Below, piece after piece: positions 27,024 to 34,769 of a DNA stretch of 64,000 bases (positions are counted from its first letter, which is position 1; every line of letters begins with the position of its first letter). The notes under the pieces were generated by a model. The model was not told where the DNA came from. It ran no database searches and was given only the letters and a program-made list of their open reading frames with translations. This DNA is from CALFML01 sp044222245 (GTDB lineage Bacteria > Myxococcota_A > Polyangia > Palsa-1104 > JAEUJZ01), in the NCBI GenBank assembly GCA_044222245.1, contig JBGANQ010000054.1, positions 1 to 64,000 of the forward strand. Direction: 5' to 3'. The translations under genes and the position numbers were made by a program.

Positions 27024-28613
27024 TCAGCGGGCCGGCACCGGATCGATCGGCGTGCGCGGGAAGTCGGCGGCGCCCTGGACGCGCGCTTCGATGGCCGCCA
27101 TCACTGCCAGCGCCACGTCCTCGCGGTAGGGGCGGGCGGCGACCTGGACGCCCACCGGCAGGCCGGCGGCGCCGCGCATCACCTGGGCGCAGCGGCGAGA
27201 CAGCGAGTCCAGGGGGCGCGGACCGTCCCAGCTCGTCTCGGCCGCCTGCACCCGGGTGACCGGCACGATGCCGGCGGGGAAGTTGAGCATGACGTAGCGG
27301 AACATGTAGCTCAGCGTCAGCGTCAGATCGCCCGAGGTCCCAAGCTGCATCGCCGGCAGGACGTGCGGCGGCAGCACCACCGCGTCGAGCTCCTGGGTGT
27401 TCCAGGCGTCCAGCTCGAGGTGACAGAGCTCGGTGCGGCGGGCGGTGAGCCGCCACAGCTCGGCCACCGGCTTGCTCCCCAGGGTGGCCAAGAGCTCGGC
27501 CAGGCGGTGCTCGCCGCGATAGGTGAGCAGGCGCCCGAGCGCGGTGCGCGCCGGCGCCGGGAGCAGCGCCCCATACAGGGCCGGGCGCAGCTGCGCGCAC
27601 ACCGGGTCCTGCGCCAGCTGGGCGCGCAGGGTGGCGCCGCCATCGCTGGAGATCGCCGACAGCCACAGGTAGATAAGCTCGGCGGCCGCGGGCGGCTGAT
27701 AGGGGAGCACCGTCGCCCCGGCGTCGCGCAGCGCCTGCGCTGCGGTGCGCACCGCGCGCTGGATGGTCGGCGCCGGGGTCAAAAACCCGTCGTCTTCGCA
27801 GACGCCGATGCGCAGCCCGGACAGCGGCACCGCCGCCGGGTCGCCCACGGGCAGCGGCACCACCACTGGATCGCGGCGGCTCTGCCGGCGAGGATCCAGG
27901 GCGGCCATCACCAGCCCGAGGTCGCGCACGCTGCGCGCGAGCGGTCCCATCTGCGGCTTGACCACCTCCTGCCCGGGGATGCCGCCGCGCATGCCGCGCG
28001 CCGACCAGCGATTCAGCGTCGGCTTGAGCCCGCACACGCCGCAGAAGTGGGCCGGGATGCGGATCGAGCCGCCGATGTCAGTGCCGATCCCAAGCGGCGT
28101 CTGCCCCGACGCCAGCGCCGCGCCCTCGCCGCCGCTGGAGCCGCCCGGGCTGCGCCCGCCGTCAAAGGGGTTGCGGGTGACGCCATAGACGGCGTTATCC
28201 GACTCCTGCACGAGTAGCAGCTGCGGCACGTTGGTCTTGCCAAGGACGATGGCGCCGGCGGCGCGCAGCTCGGCGACCACCAGTGCATCGGCCGCGGCGG
28301 GACGGTAGAGCCGACTGCGCAGCCCGAGGGTGGTGTCGGTGCCGCGGACGTCGATGTTGTCCTTGATGGTCAGCGGCAGCCCGTGCAGCGGCCCGAGCTC
28401 ACCTGCGGCCGACCGCCGCCGCGCCGCATCGGCGGCCTGCGCCTCGGCGCGCGCCTGAGCGTCCAGGCGCACGGTGAAGGCACCGAGCTGCCCGTCGACA
28501 CGCTGGCGGCGGGCGATCAGCGCCTCGACAATCTCGACCGACGAGACCTCGCGGCGAGCGAGCGCGGCAAGCAGCGCGGTCGCGTCCAGCTCGTGCAGCG
28601 GCGCAGATATCAT
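27024..28613 (-). CDS. amidase-signature enzyme (FAAH-like)
   Basis: A 529-residue amidase. The Ser-cisSer-Lys triad is visible: Lys in LTIKDNIDV (about residue 84), the Gly/Ser-rich loop GRSPGGSSGGEGAALASG (about 149-166) with the cis Ser, and DIGGSIRIPAHFCG (about 178-191) with the nucleophile. Overall it resembles fatty-acid amide hydrolases and glutamyl-tRNA amidotransferase A, but no gatB or gatC is nearby, so it is more likely a free amidase. No signal peptide. Substrate unknown. Confidence 0.88.
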   Translation of the reverse strand: MISAPLHELDATALLAALARREVSSVEIVEALIARRQRVDGQLGAFTVRLDAQARAEAQAADAARRRSAAGELGPLHGLPLTIKDNIDVRGTDTTLGLRSRLYRPAAADALVVAELRAAGAIVLGKTNVPQLLLVQESDNAVYGVTRNPFDGGRSPGGSSGGEGAALASGQTPLGIGTDIGGSIRIPAHFCGVCGLKPTLNRWSARGMRGGIPGQEVVKPQMGPLARSVRDLGLVMAALDPRRQSRRDPVVVPLPVGDPAAVPLSGLRIGVCEDDGFLTPAPTIQRAVRTAAQALRDAGATVLPYQPPAAAELIYLWLSAISSDGGATLRAQLAQDPVCAQLRPALYGALLPAPARTALGRLLTYRGEHRLAELLATLGSKPVAELWRLTARRTELCHLELDAWNTQELDAVVLPPHVLPAMQLGTSGDLTLTLSYMFRYVMLNFPAGIVPVTRVQAAETSWDGPRPLDSLSRRCAQVMRGAAGLPVGVQVAARPYREDVALAVMAAIEARVQGAADFPRTPIDPVPAR

Positions 28614-28702
28614 GGCCGCAGCTTACCAGCCCGCGGCGGCCCTGCCTTCCCATTAATATTATATAGACATTACGCCAGCCTGGCCCCCTCCGGGTTCTCC
28701 GC

Positions 28703-28731
28703 TTGACGCCGCTGGTCTTTGCTATGATTAT
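28703..28731 (+). promoter_or_regulatory. sigma70-type promoter for structured RNA 1
   Basis: TTGACG at 28703-28708, a 17-bp spacer and GATTAT at 28726-28731. The predicted start, 7-9 nt downstream, falls at about 28739, exactly the first base of the long RNA stem. The region is AT-rich compared with the rest of the window. This is the clearest housekeeping-type promoter I can see here. Confidence 0.75.
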
Positions 28732-28738
28732 ATTTTTC

Positions 28739-28858
28739 GTGTCCGGCCGCGCAGGCCCTACAAGCTATCTGGTTCAACTCCAGAATGTTCGCACTTGCGA
28801 ATATCGCCGTGGTGGCAAAATCGATTCACTCGATCAAATGGCTTGCGCACTCGGACAC
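28739..28858 (+). ncRNA. Y-RNA-like structured RNA 1 with permuted tRNA-like domain
   Basis: The ends pair: GTGTCCG (28739-28745) with CGGACAC (28852-28858), an internal loop GCC/ACT, then nine pairs between 28749-28757 and 28840-28848. Next comes CTACAAGC, then four hairpins. They are TCTGG/CCAGA with loop TTCAACT (a perfect tRNA T-loop, 5-bp stem); an 8-bp stem 28785-28804 with loop ACTT; GCC/GGC with loop GTGGT (D-arm-like); and a 5-bp stem 28820-28834 (anticodon-arm-like). The order T-arm, closed acceptor stem, D-arm, anticodon-like arm is a circularly permuted tRNA. Bacterial Y RNAs of the YrlA type are described as having a stem for Ro plus a tRNA-like module. The Y-RNA assignment is inference. 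Confidence 0.8.
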
Positions 28859-28876
28859 AGATTTTGAAATAACCGA

Positions 28877-28932
28877 CGAAGGCGCGGTGCTCACCGCCGC
28901 TCGCAGCCACCCTCCGGGAGGCGCCCTTCGCC
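28877..28932 (+). other. hairpin-rich spacer between the two structured RNAs
   Basis: CGAAGGCGC near 28877 can pair, with one bulge, with GCGCCCTTCG ending near 28930. Inside are small hairpins GGT/ACC and CCTC/GAGG. It could be a processing or attenuation structure ending RNA 1, which lacks a long T-run of its own (only TTTT at 28862-28865), or part of the promoter region of RNA 2. A weak promoter for RNA 2 (TTCGCC at 28927, TAGATT at 28950, spacer 17) overlaps its right edge. Confidence 0.4.
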
Positions 28933-28959
28933 GGACTCGGTGACGAGCGTAGATTCGTT

Positions 28960-29057
28960 TTGCGCCCGGCCGAAGAGGCCCTACAAGCGTGCCCTAACGG
29001 GTACACCGATTTTTGGTAAATCGACAATGGCTTCTTCACTCGGGCGCAATTTTTTTT
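28960..29057 (+). ncRNA. Y-RNA-like structured RNA 2, short form
   Basis: It has the same architecture as RNA 1 with different bases. TTGCGCCCG (28960-28968) pairs with CGGGCGCAA (29041-29049); the identical internal loop is GCC/ACT; nine further pairs join 28972-28980 and 29029-29037, including a G-T pair at the same place as in RNA 1. The identical octamer CTACAAGC follows at 28981-28988. The apical part is shorter: GTGCCC/GGGTAC (28989-29004) and a small ACC/GGT hairpin, without the tRNA-like domain. The closing stem is followed by eight T (29050-29057), so the RNA can end by intrinsic termination. Stem changes relative to RNA 1 are compensatory. Confidence 0.8.
29029..29057 (+). terminator. 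T-run ending structured RNA 2
   Basis: The 3' strand of the closing stem (GC-rich, nine pairs at its base) is followed at once by TTTTTTTT (29050-29057). This matches an intrinsic terminator in which the RNA's own closing stem is the hairpin. It lies about 50 bp before the vWA gene, so that gene needs read-through or its own promoter. Confidence 0.65.
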
Positions 29058-29108
29058 GAGCACAAGTCGTCCAGCTAATTAGCAATTTATTTCAGGTGGT
29101 TAGACGAA

Positions 29109-30908
29109 ATGACCAGCACCACCACCCGCCCGCTGCCAGAGGCCCAGCTCGGGCCGGCCGAGAAGCTGCTTGATCTGGTCCTCAGCTCCGGGGCCCACCT
29201 GTGGCACAACCGCCTGGGCCAGGAGGTCGCCGACAAGTGGCAGCCGCTGATCCTGCCGCGGGCGCGCCCCGGCCGCCTGCGGTCGATCCCGCGCGGGGCG
29301 CTGCCGCCGGGGCTGTTCGTCAAGGCGGCGGTGGCGCTGTACCGGCGGCTCATCGAGATCTACAAGCTCAACAGCGAGCTGTTCGCCCACTTTGCCAGCT
29401 ACGCGATCCTGGAGACCGACTGGCGCGATCTGAAGGTCGCCTGCGCGGCGCTGCTCCTGGTGCAGCCGCGGGCCGGGCTGCCGGTGCGCGGCGAAGGCGG
29501 GGCGGTCGAGTTCCACGATGACGACTACCGCGCCCTGGGCGAGGCGATGCTGCTGTTCCACCAGCAGAAGTCGACCCGCGCGATGTCGCCCAAGGCGGTG
29601 CTGCGGGTCGCTGAGCTCCTGGAGACGGCGGAGATCGCGCAGCTCAACCGCCAGGCCGGCTTTGCCGGGGCGGCCTCGCGCAAGGCGCCGCTTGGCCGCT
29701 GGCCGCAGGCGGCGCGCGCCTGGCTGCGCCTGCGCGAGCGTAACCTGCCGATGCTGCAGGGGCTGGTCAAGGCGGGCTACAAGGAGACGATCAAGAAGCT
29801 GGCGCGCAAGTGCGGCTACAAGCCCGACAGCCAGGTCTTCTTCGAGGTGCTCGGCTGGAAGCAGAAGCAGACGGCGGCCGGCCACCGCGAGGTCGGCCTG
29901 AGCGGCCTTTTGCTGCGCAAGAGCGAGCGCTTCGACGGCTTCAGCGAGCAGGAGGTCTGCGAGTACATCGTCTCGGAGAAGCTGACCTACAAGGAGGTCG
30001 TCGGCCGGCTGCCGCGCGAGCTGGGCCTGACGCCGGCGATCATGGTCGCGCTTTTGCCTTCGCTGTCCGACACCGACCTGCGGCTGCTCACCCCGACCCT
30101 GGAGGGGCTCGGGCTGCTCGCCGACGCCGAGATCCGCCGCCGCTGGGAGCGCGCCATCGCCAGCGCCACTGACCAGCGCAGCCTCAACATCGCCAAGAAC
30201 GTGCGCAGCCAGGTGCTGCGCGACAAGCTGGGCGAGGCGGCCGACAACGCCGCCCGCAAGGCGGTGGCGGCGGCGACCGCGGACGCCGACCTGCGGGTGA
30301 TGTTCCTCATCGACAAGTCGGGCTCGATGCAAGGGGCGATCGAGCAGTCTAAAGAGGCGCTGTCGCGCATCCTGGCCGGCTTCCCCGCCGCCAAGCTGCA
30401 CATCGCCACCTTCGACACGATGGGCACCGTGCTTGTCCCCAAGGCGGCGAGCCGGGCGGCGGTGCAGCACATGCTGCAAAGCGTCCAGGCCTCGGGCGGG
30501 ACGATCCACGGCGCGGCGCTGCGCGCCCTGCACCGCAGCGGCGTACGCATCCCCGACGACGCCCTGCTGGTGGTGATCGTCGTCGGCGATGAGGACGGCG
30601 AGGACCCCACCAAGTTTGCCAGCACGTTCGCCGAGCTCGGGTACAAGCCGGCGGCGCTGGGCCTCATCGTCAGCGTGCGCTCGCGGCGGGGCAGCACCGT
30701 CAAGACCGCGGCCGGCGTGCTGCAGGTGCCGTTCTCCGAGGTGCAGGTCGACCAGTTTGACGACCCCTATCAGGTCCCGCGGGTGCTGCGGGCGATGCTC
30801 GATGCCGCCACGCCCGCGGGCGCCCCGGCGGCCAAGCCGCGCACGAGCTGGGTCGAGAAGGTGATGGCGACGCCGCTATTGCGCAAGCCGGCCGCCGCCC
30901 GTCCGTAG
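29109..30908 (+). CDS. Ro60-like helical-repeat/vWA protein
   Basis: A 599-residue protein. Residues about 1-370 are alpha-helical repeats (for example ARAWLRLRERNLPMLQGLV, DTDLRLLTPTLEGLGLL). Residues about 397-570 are a von Willebrand A domain with a complete metal site: DKSGSM (about 402-407), Thr in SGGTIHG (about 463), Asp in GDEDGED (about 493). Helical repeats followed by a C-terminal vWA is the layout of Ro60/Rsr, which binds Y RNAs and misfolded RNA ends. I cannot see a canonical TROVE sequence signature, so homology is inferred from layout and from the Y-like RNAs just upstream. AGGTGG precedes the ATG. The next gene starts 5 bp after the stop. Confidence 0.7.
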   Translation: MTSTTTRPLPEAQLGPAEKLLDLVLSSGAHLWHNRLGQEVADKWQPLILPRARPGRLRSIPRGALPPGLFVKAAVALYRRLIEIYKLNSELFAHFASYAILETDWRDLKVACAALLLVQPRAGLPVRGEGGAVEFHDDDYRALGEAMLLFHQQKSTRAMSPKAVLRVAELLETAEIAQLNRQAGFAGAASRKAPLGRWPQAARAWLRLRERNLPMLQGLVKAGYKETIKKLARKCGYKPDSQVFFEVLGWKQKQTAAGHREVGLSGLLLRKSERFDGFSEQEVCEYIVSEKLTYKEVVGRLPRELGLTPAIMVALLPSLSDTDLRLLTPTLEGLGLLADAEIRRRWERAIASATDQRSLNIAKNVRSQVLRDKLGEAADNAARKAVAAATADADLRVMFLIDKSGSMQGAIEQSKEALSRILAGFPAAKLHIATFDTMGTVLVPKAASRAAVQHMLQSVQASGGTIHGAALRALHRSGVRIPDDALLVVIVVGDEDGEDPTKFASTFAELGYKPAALGLIVSVRSRRGSTVKTAAGVLQVPFSEVQVDQFDDPYQVPRVLRAMLDAATPAGAPAAKPRTSWVEKVMATPLLRKPAAARP

Positions 30909-30913
30909 CGCGC

Positions 30914-32029
30914 ATGGACTTCCGCCGCTTCCTCAACAGCCCCGGGGCCGGCTCGCCCACCACTGCCGACGGCGGCGCGGGGAGCGATGAGCAGGTGCTG
31001 CCGTACTTCGGCGGGCCCTATGTCGACTCGCGCGAGCGGCGGCTGCGGCTGCGCCTGGACGGCGGCGAAAGGCCGCGGCCGGGCTTTTACCGCTTCGCGG
31101 TGGGCGGCCGCAGCGCGACCCTGCGCGGGCCGGCCGAGGCTCCGCCGCTAGAGGACCTCAAGGCGGTGCGCGGCCACCTGCTCGGGGCGCGGCTGGTCCT
31201 GCCAAGCGGCGCCGTCGAGCCGCTGTTCTGCCTGCCCGAGGAGGTCCCGCCGCGCTTCGCCCCGATCCTCGCCCGGCGGTGGCCGACCGGCGAGCTGCTC
31301 TACGACCAGCTCGAGTTCGAAGGGGACGCCGAAGAGGCGGTGCGGCGGGCCTTGCAGGATGAGCAGCCGCTCGCCGCGCTCAAGGCGGTGCCGGCCTCGC
31401 TGCGCGCCGCGTTTGCCTATACCGTGGGCGAGCGCGCGGCGCAGCGCCTGGCGGTGCCGGTGAGTCCGCTGGAGCTATTGCCCGCCATTGCCGCCATCGC
31501 CGAGCGCGGCGTCCCCGCCGCTACCGAGGCGCTGCTGGCCCTTCAGGAGGAGCGCCGCGCCTACGCGCGCAGCCGCGAGCAAGAGCTGCTGGCCGCCACC
31601 GCCGCGGCGCAGGCGGCGGCGCGCGAGCAGCAGCGCGCGCAGGCGGCGGCGGCGCGCCTCCCCGAGCACGGCCGCGCCGCGCGCCCCGGCCGCGTGCCGC
31701 CCGACCGCGGTCGCCCCGCCCCGCTGGCCGCCGAAGAGCGCGCCGAGCACGCCCTGCACGCCGCCGGGGCCACGCTCCTTGATACGCGGTCGCTCGGCCG
31801 CGATCAGCTGGAGGTGATCTATCGGTTCCACGGCCAGCGCTTCATCTCGATCGTCCAGGCCTCGACGCTGCAGGTGATCGACGCCGGGGTCTGCCTGGCC
31901 GGCGCCGACAGCCTGGTCACGCTGGAGAGCCTGCCCTCGGTGCTCAAGGAGGCGATCGAGACCCGGCGCCTGGTCATCACCCGCCGCGCACCCGGCGACG
32001 CTGACTACTATGAGGATTTCGATGACTGA
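30914..32029 (+). CDS. unknown protein of the Ro-like/ubiquitin-like operon
   Basis: A 371-residue cytosolic protein. Residues about 30-190 form a mixed domain (GFYRFAVGGRSATLRGPAE, GELLYDQLEFEGD). About 205-260 is an Ala/Glu/Arg-rich coiled coil, and about 270-360 is a compact C-terminal domain (LEVIYRFHGQRFISIVQAST, VIDAGVCLAGADSLVTLESL). I do not recognise it. It sits between the vWA protein and the JAB protein with spacings of 5 bp and an 8-bp overlap, so it is very likely a component of the same system, perhaps a scaffold or modification target. Confidence 0.7.
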   Translation: MDFRRFLNSPGAGSPTTADGGAGSDEQVLPYFGGPYVDSRERRLRLRLDGGERPRPGFYRFAVGGRSATLRGPAEAPPLEDLKAVRGHLLGARLVLPSGAVEPLFCLPEEVPPRFAPILARRWPTGELLYDQLEFEGDAEEAVRRALQDEQPLAALKAVPASLRAAFAYTVGERAAQRLAVPVSPLELLPAIAAIAERGVPAATEALLALQEERRAYARSREQELLAATAAAQAAAREQQRAQAAAARLPEHGRAARPGRVPPDRGRPAPLAAEERAEHALHAAGATLLDTRSLGRDQLEVIYRFHGQRFISIVQASTLQVIDAGVCLAGADSLVTLESLPSVLKEAIETRRLVITRRAPGDADYYEDFDD

Positions 32030-32516
32030 GAGAGCCGAGCGACCCGGCGGCGGTGCGCTGCGCGAGGTGTGCCTGCTTATCGGCCGCGGCGACGTCATCC
32101 TGTGGTCGGATGCGTCGGCAAGTCCGGTGTGGCTGCCCGACTCGCGCGCCCGCTGGGAGGCAATCTGGCACCACCGCGCCGAGCTGACCGAGATCGTCCA
32201 CAGTCACCCGGTGGGCCCGCTCGCCTTCTCGGCCGAGGATGAGACGACGATGGCGGCGCTAGGCGCGGCGCTCGGCGCCGGCCTGGGGTTTGCGGTGGTC
32301 GCCCCCGGCGGCATGATCCGGCGCCGCTACCCGCCGCGCGCTGGCGATGGGCTCGCGGCGCCGGCGCTTGACACCCAGCTTTTGCCGGCGGCCGAGCCGT
32401 GGTGGGCGGCCCTTTTGCGCCTGGCCTCGGGCATGCGCCCGGAGCCCGAGCCGCCAGACGCGGACCTTGAAGCTGCCTCAGAGCTGCCTGCTTCGCCCCC
32501 AAAGACGGAGGACTAG
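32022..32516 (+). CDS. JAB/MPN-domain metalloprotease-like protein
   Basis: A 164-residue protein. LTEIVHSHPVGPLAFSAEDET (about residues 55-75) contains the JAMM motif H-x-H-P...S-x-x-D, which binds zinc in JAB peptidases that cleave ubiquitin-like tails or isopeptide bonds. The upstream Glu of the motif is probably in the ALREVCLLIGRG strand. The ATG at 32022 is preferred because GAGGAT precedes it; an in-frame ATG at 32010 is possible. It overlaps the preceding gene by 8 bp and touches the ubiquitin-like gene start. The presence of JAB, a small ubiquitin-like protein and E1 together recalls PRTRC and other bacterial ubiquitin-like systems. Confidence 0.78.
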   Translation: MTERAERPGGGALREVCLLIGRGDVILWSDASASPVWLPDSRARWEAIWHHRAELTEIVHSHPVGPLAFSAEDETTMAALGAALGAGLGFAVVAPGGMIRRRYPPRAGDGLAAPALDTQLLPAAEPWWAALLRLASGMRPEPEPPDADLEAASELPASPPKTED

Positions 32517-32530
32517 ATGGCGACGTTGAA

Positions 32531-32542
32531 CATCACCTACAA
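32531..32542 (+). repeat. left attachment core of element 1
   Basis: CATCACCTACAA, identical to 35449-35460. In codons of the host gene it reads (aa)C-ATC-ACC-TAC-AA on both sides, so recombination across it is frame-neutral. Confidence 0.8.
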
Positions 32543-32558
32543 GTGCTGGCCGGCCCAG
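32539..32558 (+). repeat. left inverted arm of element 1
   Basis: The arm ACAAGTGCTGGCCGGC plus four more bases is the reverse complement, with two mismatches, of 35428-35447. It is probably the integrase core-binding arm. Confidence 0.7.
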
Positions 32559-32703
32559 ACTGAAGGAAGATCACGCCCTTGCGCCGCGGTGCTGCCCGCG
32601 CTCCCGCCCGCGCCGCGGCGCCGCCGACGGGCCCGGGCCGCGCGGCGGTGGATATAGGGAGGATACGACGGGCGTGTTACGATAGCGGCGGGGGGCTCGG
32701 GTC

Positions 32704-33813
32704 ATGGGCGACCTGGTACGACGGGGGACGAGCTTTTATGTTCGCTATCGCGACGTCGATGGCGTGCGGCGCATGCGCGCCTCGCACCAGCCGACTCGCG
32801 AGCTGGCGCGGCGCTTCCTGGTCGAGATCGAGGCGCGGATCGCCCGCGGCAAGATCGGCATCCCCGAGCCGGCGGCGCCCGCGCCTACGGTGGCCGAGCT
32901 GGTCGGCCGCTTCCTGGCCGAGTATCGCCAGCCGCGGATCAAGGATCTGCAGAAGTATCGCCGGTTTGCCACCAGCAACCTGCGACGGGCGCTGCCGCTG
33001 TTGGGCGCGCTGCGAGCCGACGCCGTAACCGCCGCCGACCTCGATCGCCTGCGCGACCAGCTGGCGCGCCGCTGCGCCCCCGGCTCGGCCGGGCTGACCT
33101 TCACGTTCCTCAAGACCGCCTTCGCGTGGGCGGCGCGCGGCGGCCTGATCGCCCGCAACCCGCTTTACCGGGTGCCGCTGCCGCCGCCGCGCGAGCCCGA
33201 CATCGAGTACCTGAGCGCCGACGAGGTGACGGCGCTGCTCGCCGCCGCCGATCGGCGGGCAGCAGCCGGTGGGGTGGCCGAGCGCCTGCTGCGCGGGGCG
33301 GTGTACCTGGCGCTGCACGCCGGCCTGCGCAAGGGCGAGCTGTTCGGGCTGCGCTGGCGCGACCTCGACCTGGAGTCGCGGCGCCTGACGGTGCGTAGCA
33401 GCTTCGCCACCACCCCCAAGGGCGGCCGGGCCCGTCACCTGCGCATCCCCGCCGTCGTCGTCCCGGTGCTGCTAGAGCTCTGCGGAAAGTGTCCGCAGAC
33501 GCCGCAGGGGCTGGTGTTTCCCCGCCGCCACCGCGGCCAGTGGGGGATGTGCGCGACGACCGGCGCGATGCTCGGGCTGCCGGCGCTGCTCGCCGCCGCC
33601 GGCTGCCGGCCCGTGGGCCGCTGCTGGCACGCGCTGCGCCACACCTTCGCGTCGCACTACATCATGCAGGGCGGGAACATCCTGGCGCTGCAGAAGATCC
33701 TCGGGCACAGCGATCTCCGCATGACCACCATCTACGCCCACCTCGCCCCGGACTTTCTCGGGGCGGAGATGGATCGCCTCAGGTTTCCGCCGCCGGACAA
33801 GCTGCCGATCTAG
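32704..33813 (+). CDS. tyrosine-type site-specific integrase of element 1
   Basis: A 369-residue tyrosine recombinase. The N-terminal part (MGDLVRRGTSFYVRYRDVDG) is an arm/core-binding module; the catalytic domain has Arg in GLRKGELFGLRW (about residue 207), Lys in KGGRARHLRIP (about 240), HxxR in HALRHTFASH (about 309), His in LGHSDLR and the nucleophile Tyr in TTIYAHL (about 343). All catalytic residues are present. It is closely similar along its length to the integrase of element 2. It starts 161 bp inside the left core and reads away from the 5' half of the host gene, so it could be driven by that operon's promoter. Confidence 0.93.
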   Translation: MGDLVRRGTSFYVRYRDVDGVRRMRASHQPTRELARRFLVEIEARIARGKIGIPEPAAPAPTVAELVGRFLAEYRQPRIKDLQKYRRFATSNLRRALPLLGALRADAVTAADLDRLRDQLARRCAPGSAGLTFTFLKTAFAWAARGGLIARNPLYRVPLPPPREPDIEYLSADEVTALLAAADRRAAAGGVAERLLRGAVYLALHAGLRKGELFGLRWRDLDLESRRLTVRSSFATTPKGGRARHLRIPAVVVPVLLELCGKCPQTPQGLVFPRRHRGQWGMCATTGAMLGLPALLAAAGCRPVGRCWHALRHTFASHYIMQGGNILALQKILGHSDLRMTTIYAHLAPDFLGAEMDRLRFPPPDKLPI

Positions 33814-33831
33814 CCGCCGGCGCGCCCGCCG

Positions 33832-34596
33832 CTAGAACCGCCCGCCGACCAGGACGCCGCTGCCGCCGCTCAGGGTGAGGGGGCTTATCGTCAGGCTGTT
33901 CTTGGCGTAGATCGCCACCCGGGTGTGGGTGGCGGCGCCGACGATCATGAGCGCCAGCCCGCTGGCCTGGACCAGGCCGTCGATCGCGAGCATGGTGCCG
34001 CCGAGCTGGCTGCCGCTGCCCGACAGGTAGCCGAGCTCGAGCCAGGGCCCGATGAGCGGGATGTACAGCGGCCACAGCGCCGAGGCGGTGCCAAACGACG
34101 GCCCCGAAGCGGTGATCGAGTTGCGGACCGGCATGCCGTTTTTGTAGTACAGCGAGTCGGCATAGCTGGCGGTGAGCAGCGCCGTGAGCGACCACGACAG
34201 GCCAAGCACGGCGGCGCCGGCGATGATAAGCCGAGTGCGCGGCCGGGTGACGTAGCGCACCGCGGCGGGCCGGGCCGGGATGAGCGTCGGCTGCGTCCCG
34301 AGGTAGGGCTGCGCCGGATAGTAGGGCTGCGCCGGATAGTAGGGCTGCGCCGGATAGTAGGGCTGACCCGGGTAGCTCGGGGCCGGGTAGCTCGGGGTCG
34401 GGTAGTAGGGCTGGGCCGACTCGGGCGGCGGTGGGTATGCCGGCCCTGCTGGCGGCTGCGCCGGCTCGGTCGGCGGCGACGGCGCGGACTGGGTTACGTA
34501 CGTGCCGGAGTCCTGCTGCGCCTCGGCGGAGCTGCAGAGGCTCACTCCCAATCCGACCAGCGTCAGGCTGACTACGATGGCTTTTCGCGCTTGCAT
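33832..34596 (-). CDS. exported membrane protein with PYYPAQ repeats (element 1 cargo)
   Basis: A 254-residue protein with a signal peptide (IVVSLTLVGLGVSLCSSAEAQ), a Pro/Tyr-rich region with at least three copies of a six-residue PYYPAQ repeat (about residues 64-105, encoded by 18-bp DNA repeats), then two or three hydrophobic segments (LIIAGAAVLGLSWSLTALLTA; a Gly-rich one near 190-215). Such proteins are frequent in myxobacteria and have no known function. Here it lies inside the element, convergent with the integrase (18 bp between stops). Confidence 0.65.
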   Translation of the reverse strand: MQARKAIVVSLTLVGLGVSLCSSAEAQQDSGTYVTQSAPSPPTEPAQPPAGPAYPPPPESAQPYYPTPSYPAPSYPGQPYYPAQPYYPAQPYYPAQPYLGTQPTLIPARPAAVRYVTRPRTRLIIAGAAVLGLSWSLTALLTASYADSLYYKNGMPVRNSITASGPSFGTASALWPLYIPLIGPWLELGYLSGSGSQLGGTMLAIDGLVQASGLALMIVGAATHTRVAIYAKNSLTISPLTLSGGSGVLVGGRF

Positions 34597-34769
34597 GGGG
34601 GGTCCTTGGTGGAAGTTTAAGGCGGCGCGCTGCGCAGTTTCAGTTTATTTATCGGCCGGCGCGCGATCCAGTGCTTGCCTTTTGTCCGCAAAGTGCAGAT
34701 TGCTCCGGTGGCGGCGCGAGCAAAAACTTATAACCGCTGACAACTCAATCAAGTTATGAGCACTGCACC

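Larger units (their letters stand above)
32517..32657 (+). pseudogene. 5' fragment of ubiquitin-like gene, split by element 1
   Basis: The ATG immediately follows the JAB stop and reads MATLNITY, then continues into element DNA for a total of 46 codons ending in a basic low-complexity tail. The fragment breaks at the shared core CATCACCTACAA (32531-32542). Its continuation lies at 35461-35725. Joining 32517-32542 to 35461-35725 gives 291 nt, a 96-codon open frame starting MATLNITYNGTSADYPQP. As it stands only the first nine residues are native. Confidence 0.75.

Noticed and set aside
27024..28613. Glutamyl-tRNA amidotransferase subunit A
   Set aside because: No gatB or gatC nearby and the overall sequence is closer to FAAH-type amidases.
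28766..28834. A normal tRNA gene, suggested by the perfect T-arm
   Set aside because: The arms occur in permuted order, the acceptor stem is closed by a tetraloop, there is no 7-nt anticodon loop, and it lies inside a larger stem.
32517..32657. A genuine 46-residue protein
   Set aside because: Only its first codons match the ubiquitin-like gene; the rest is element DNA read by chance.
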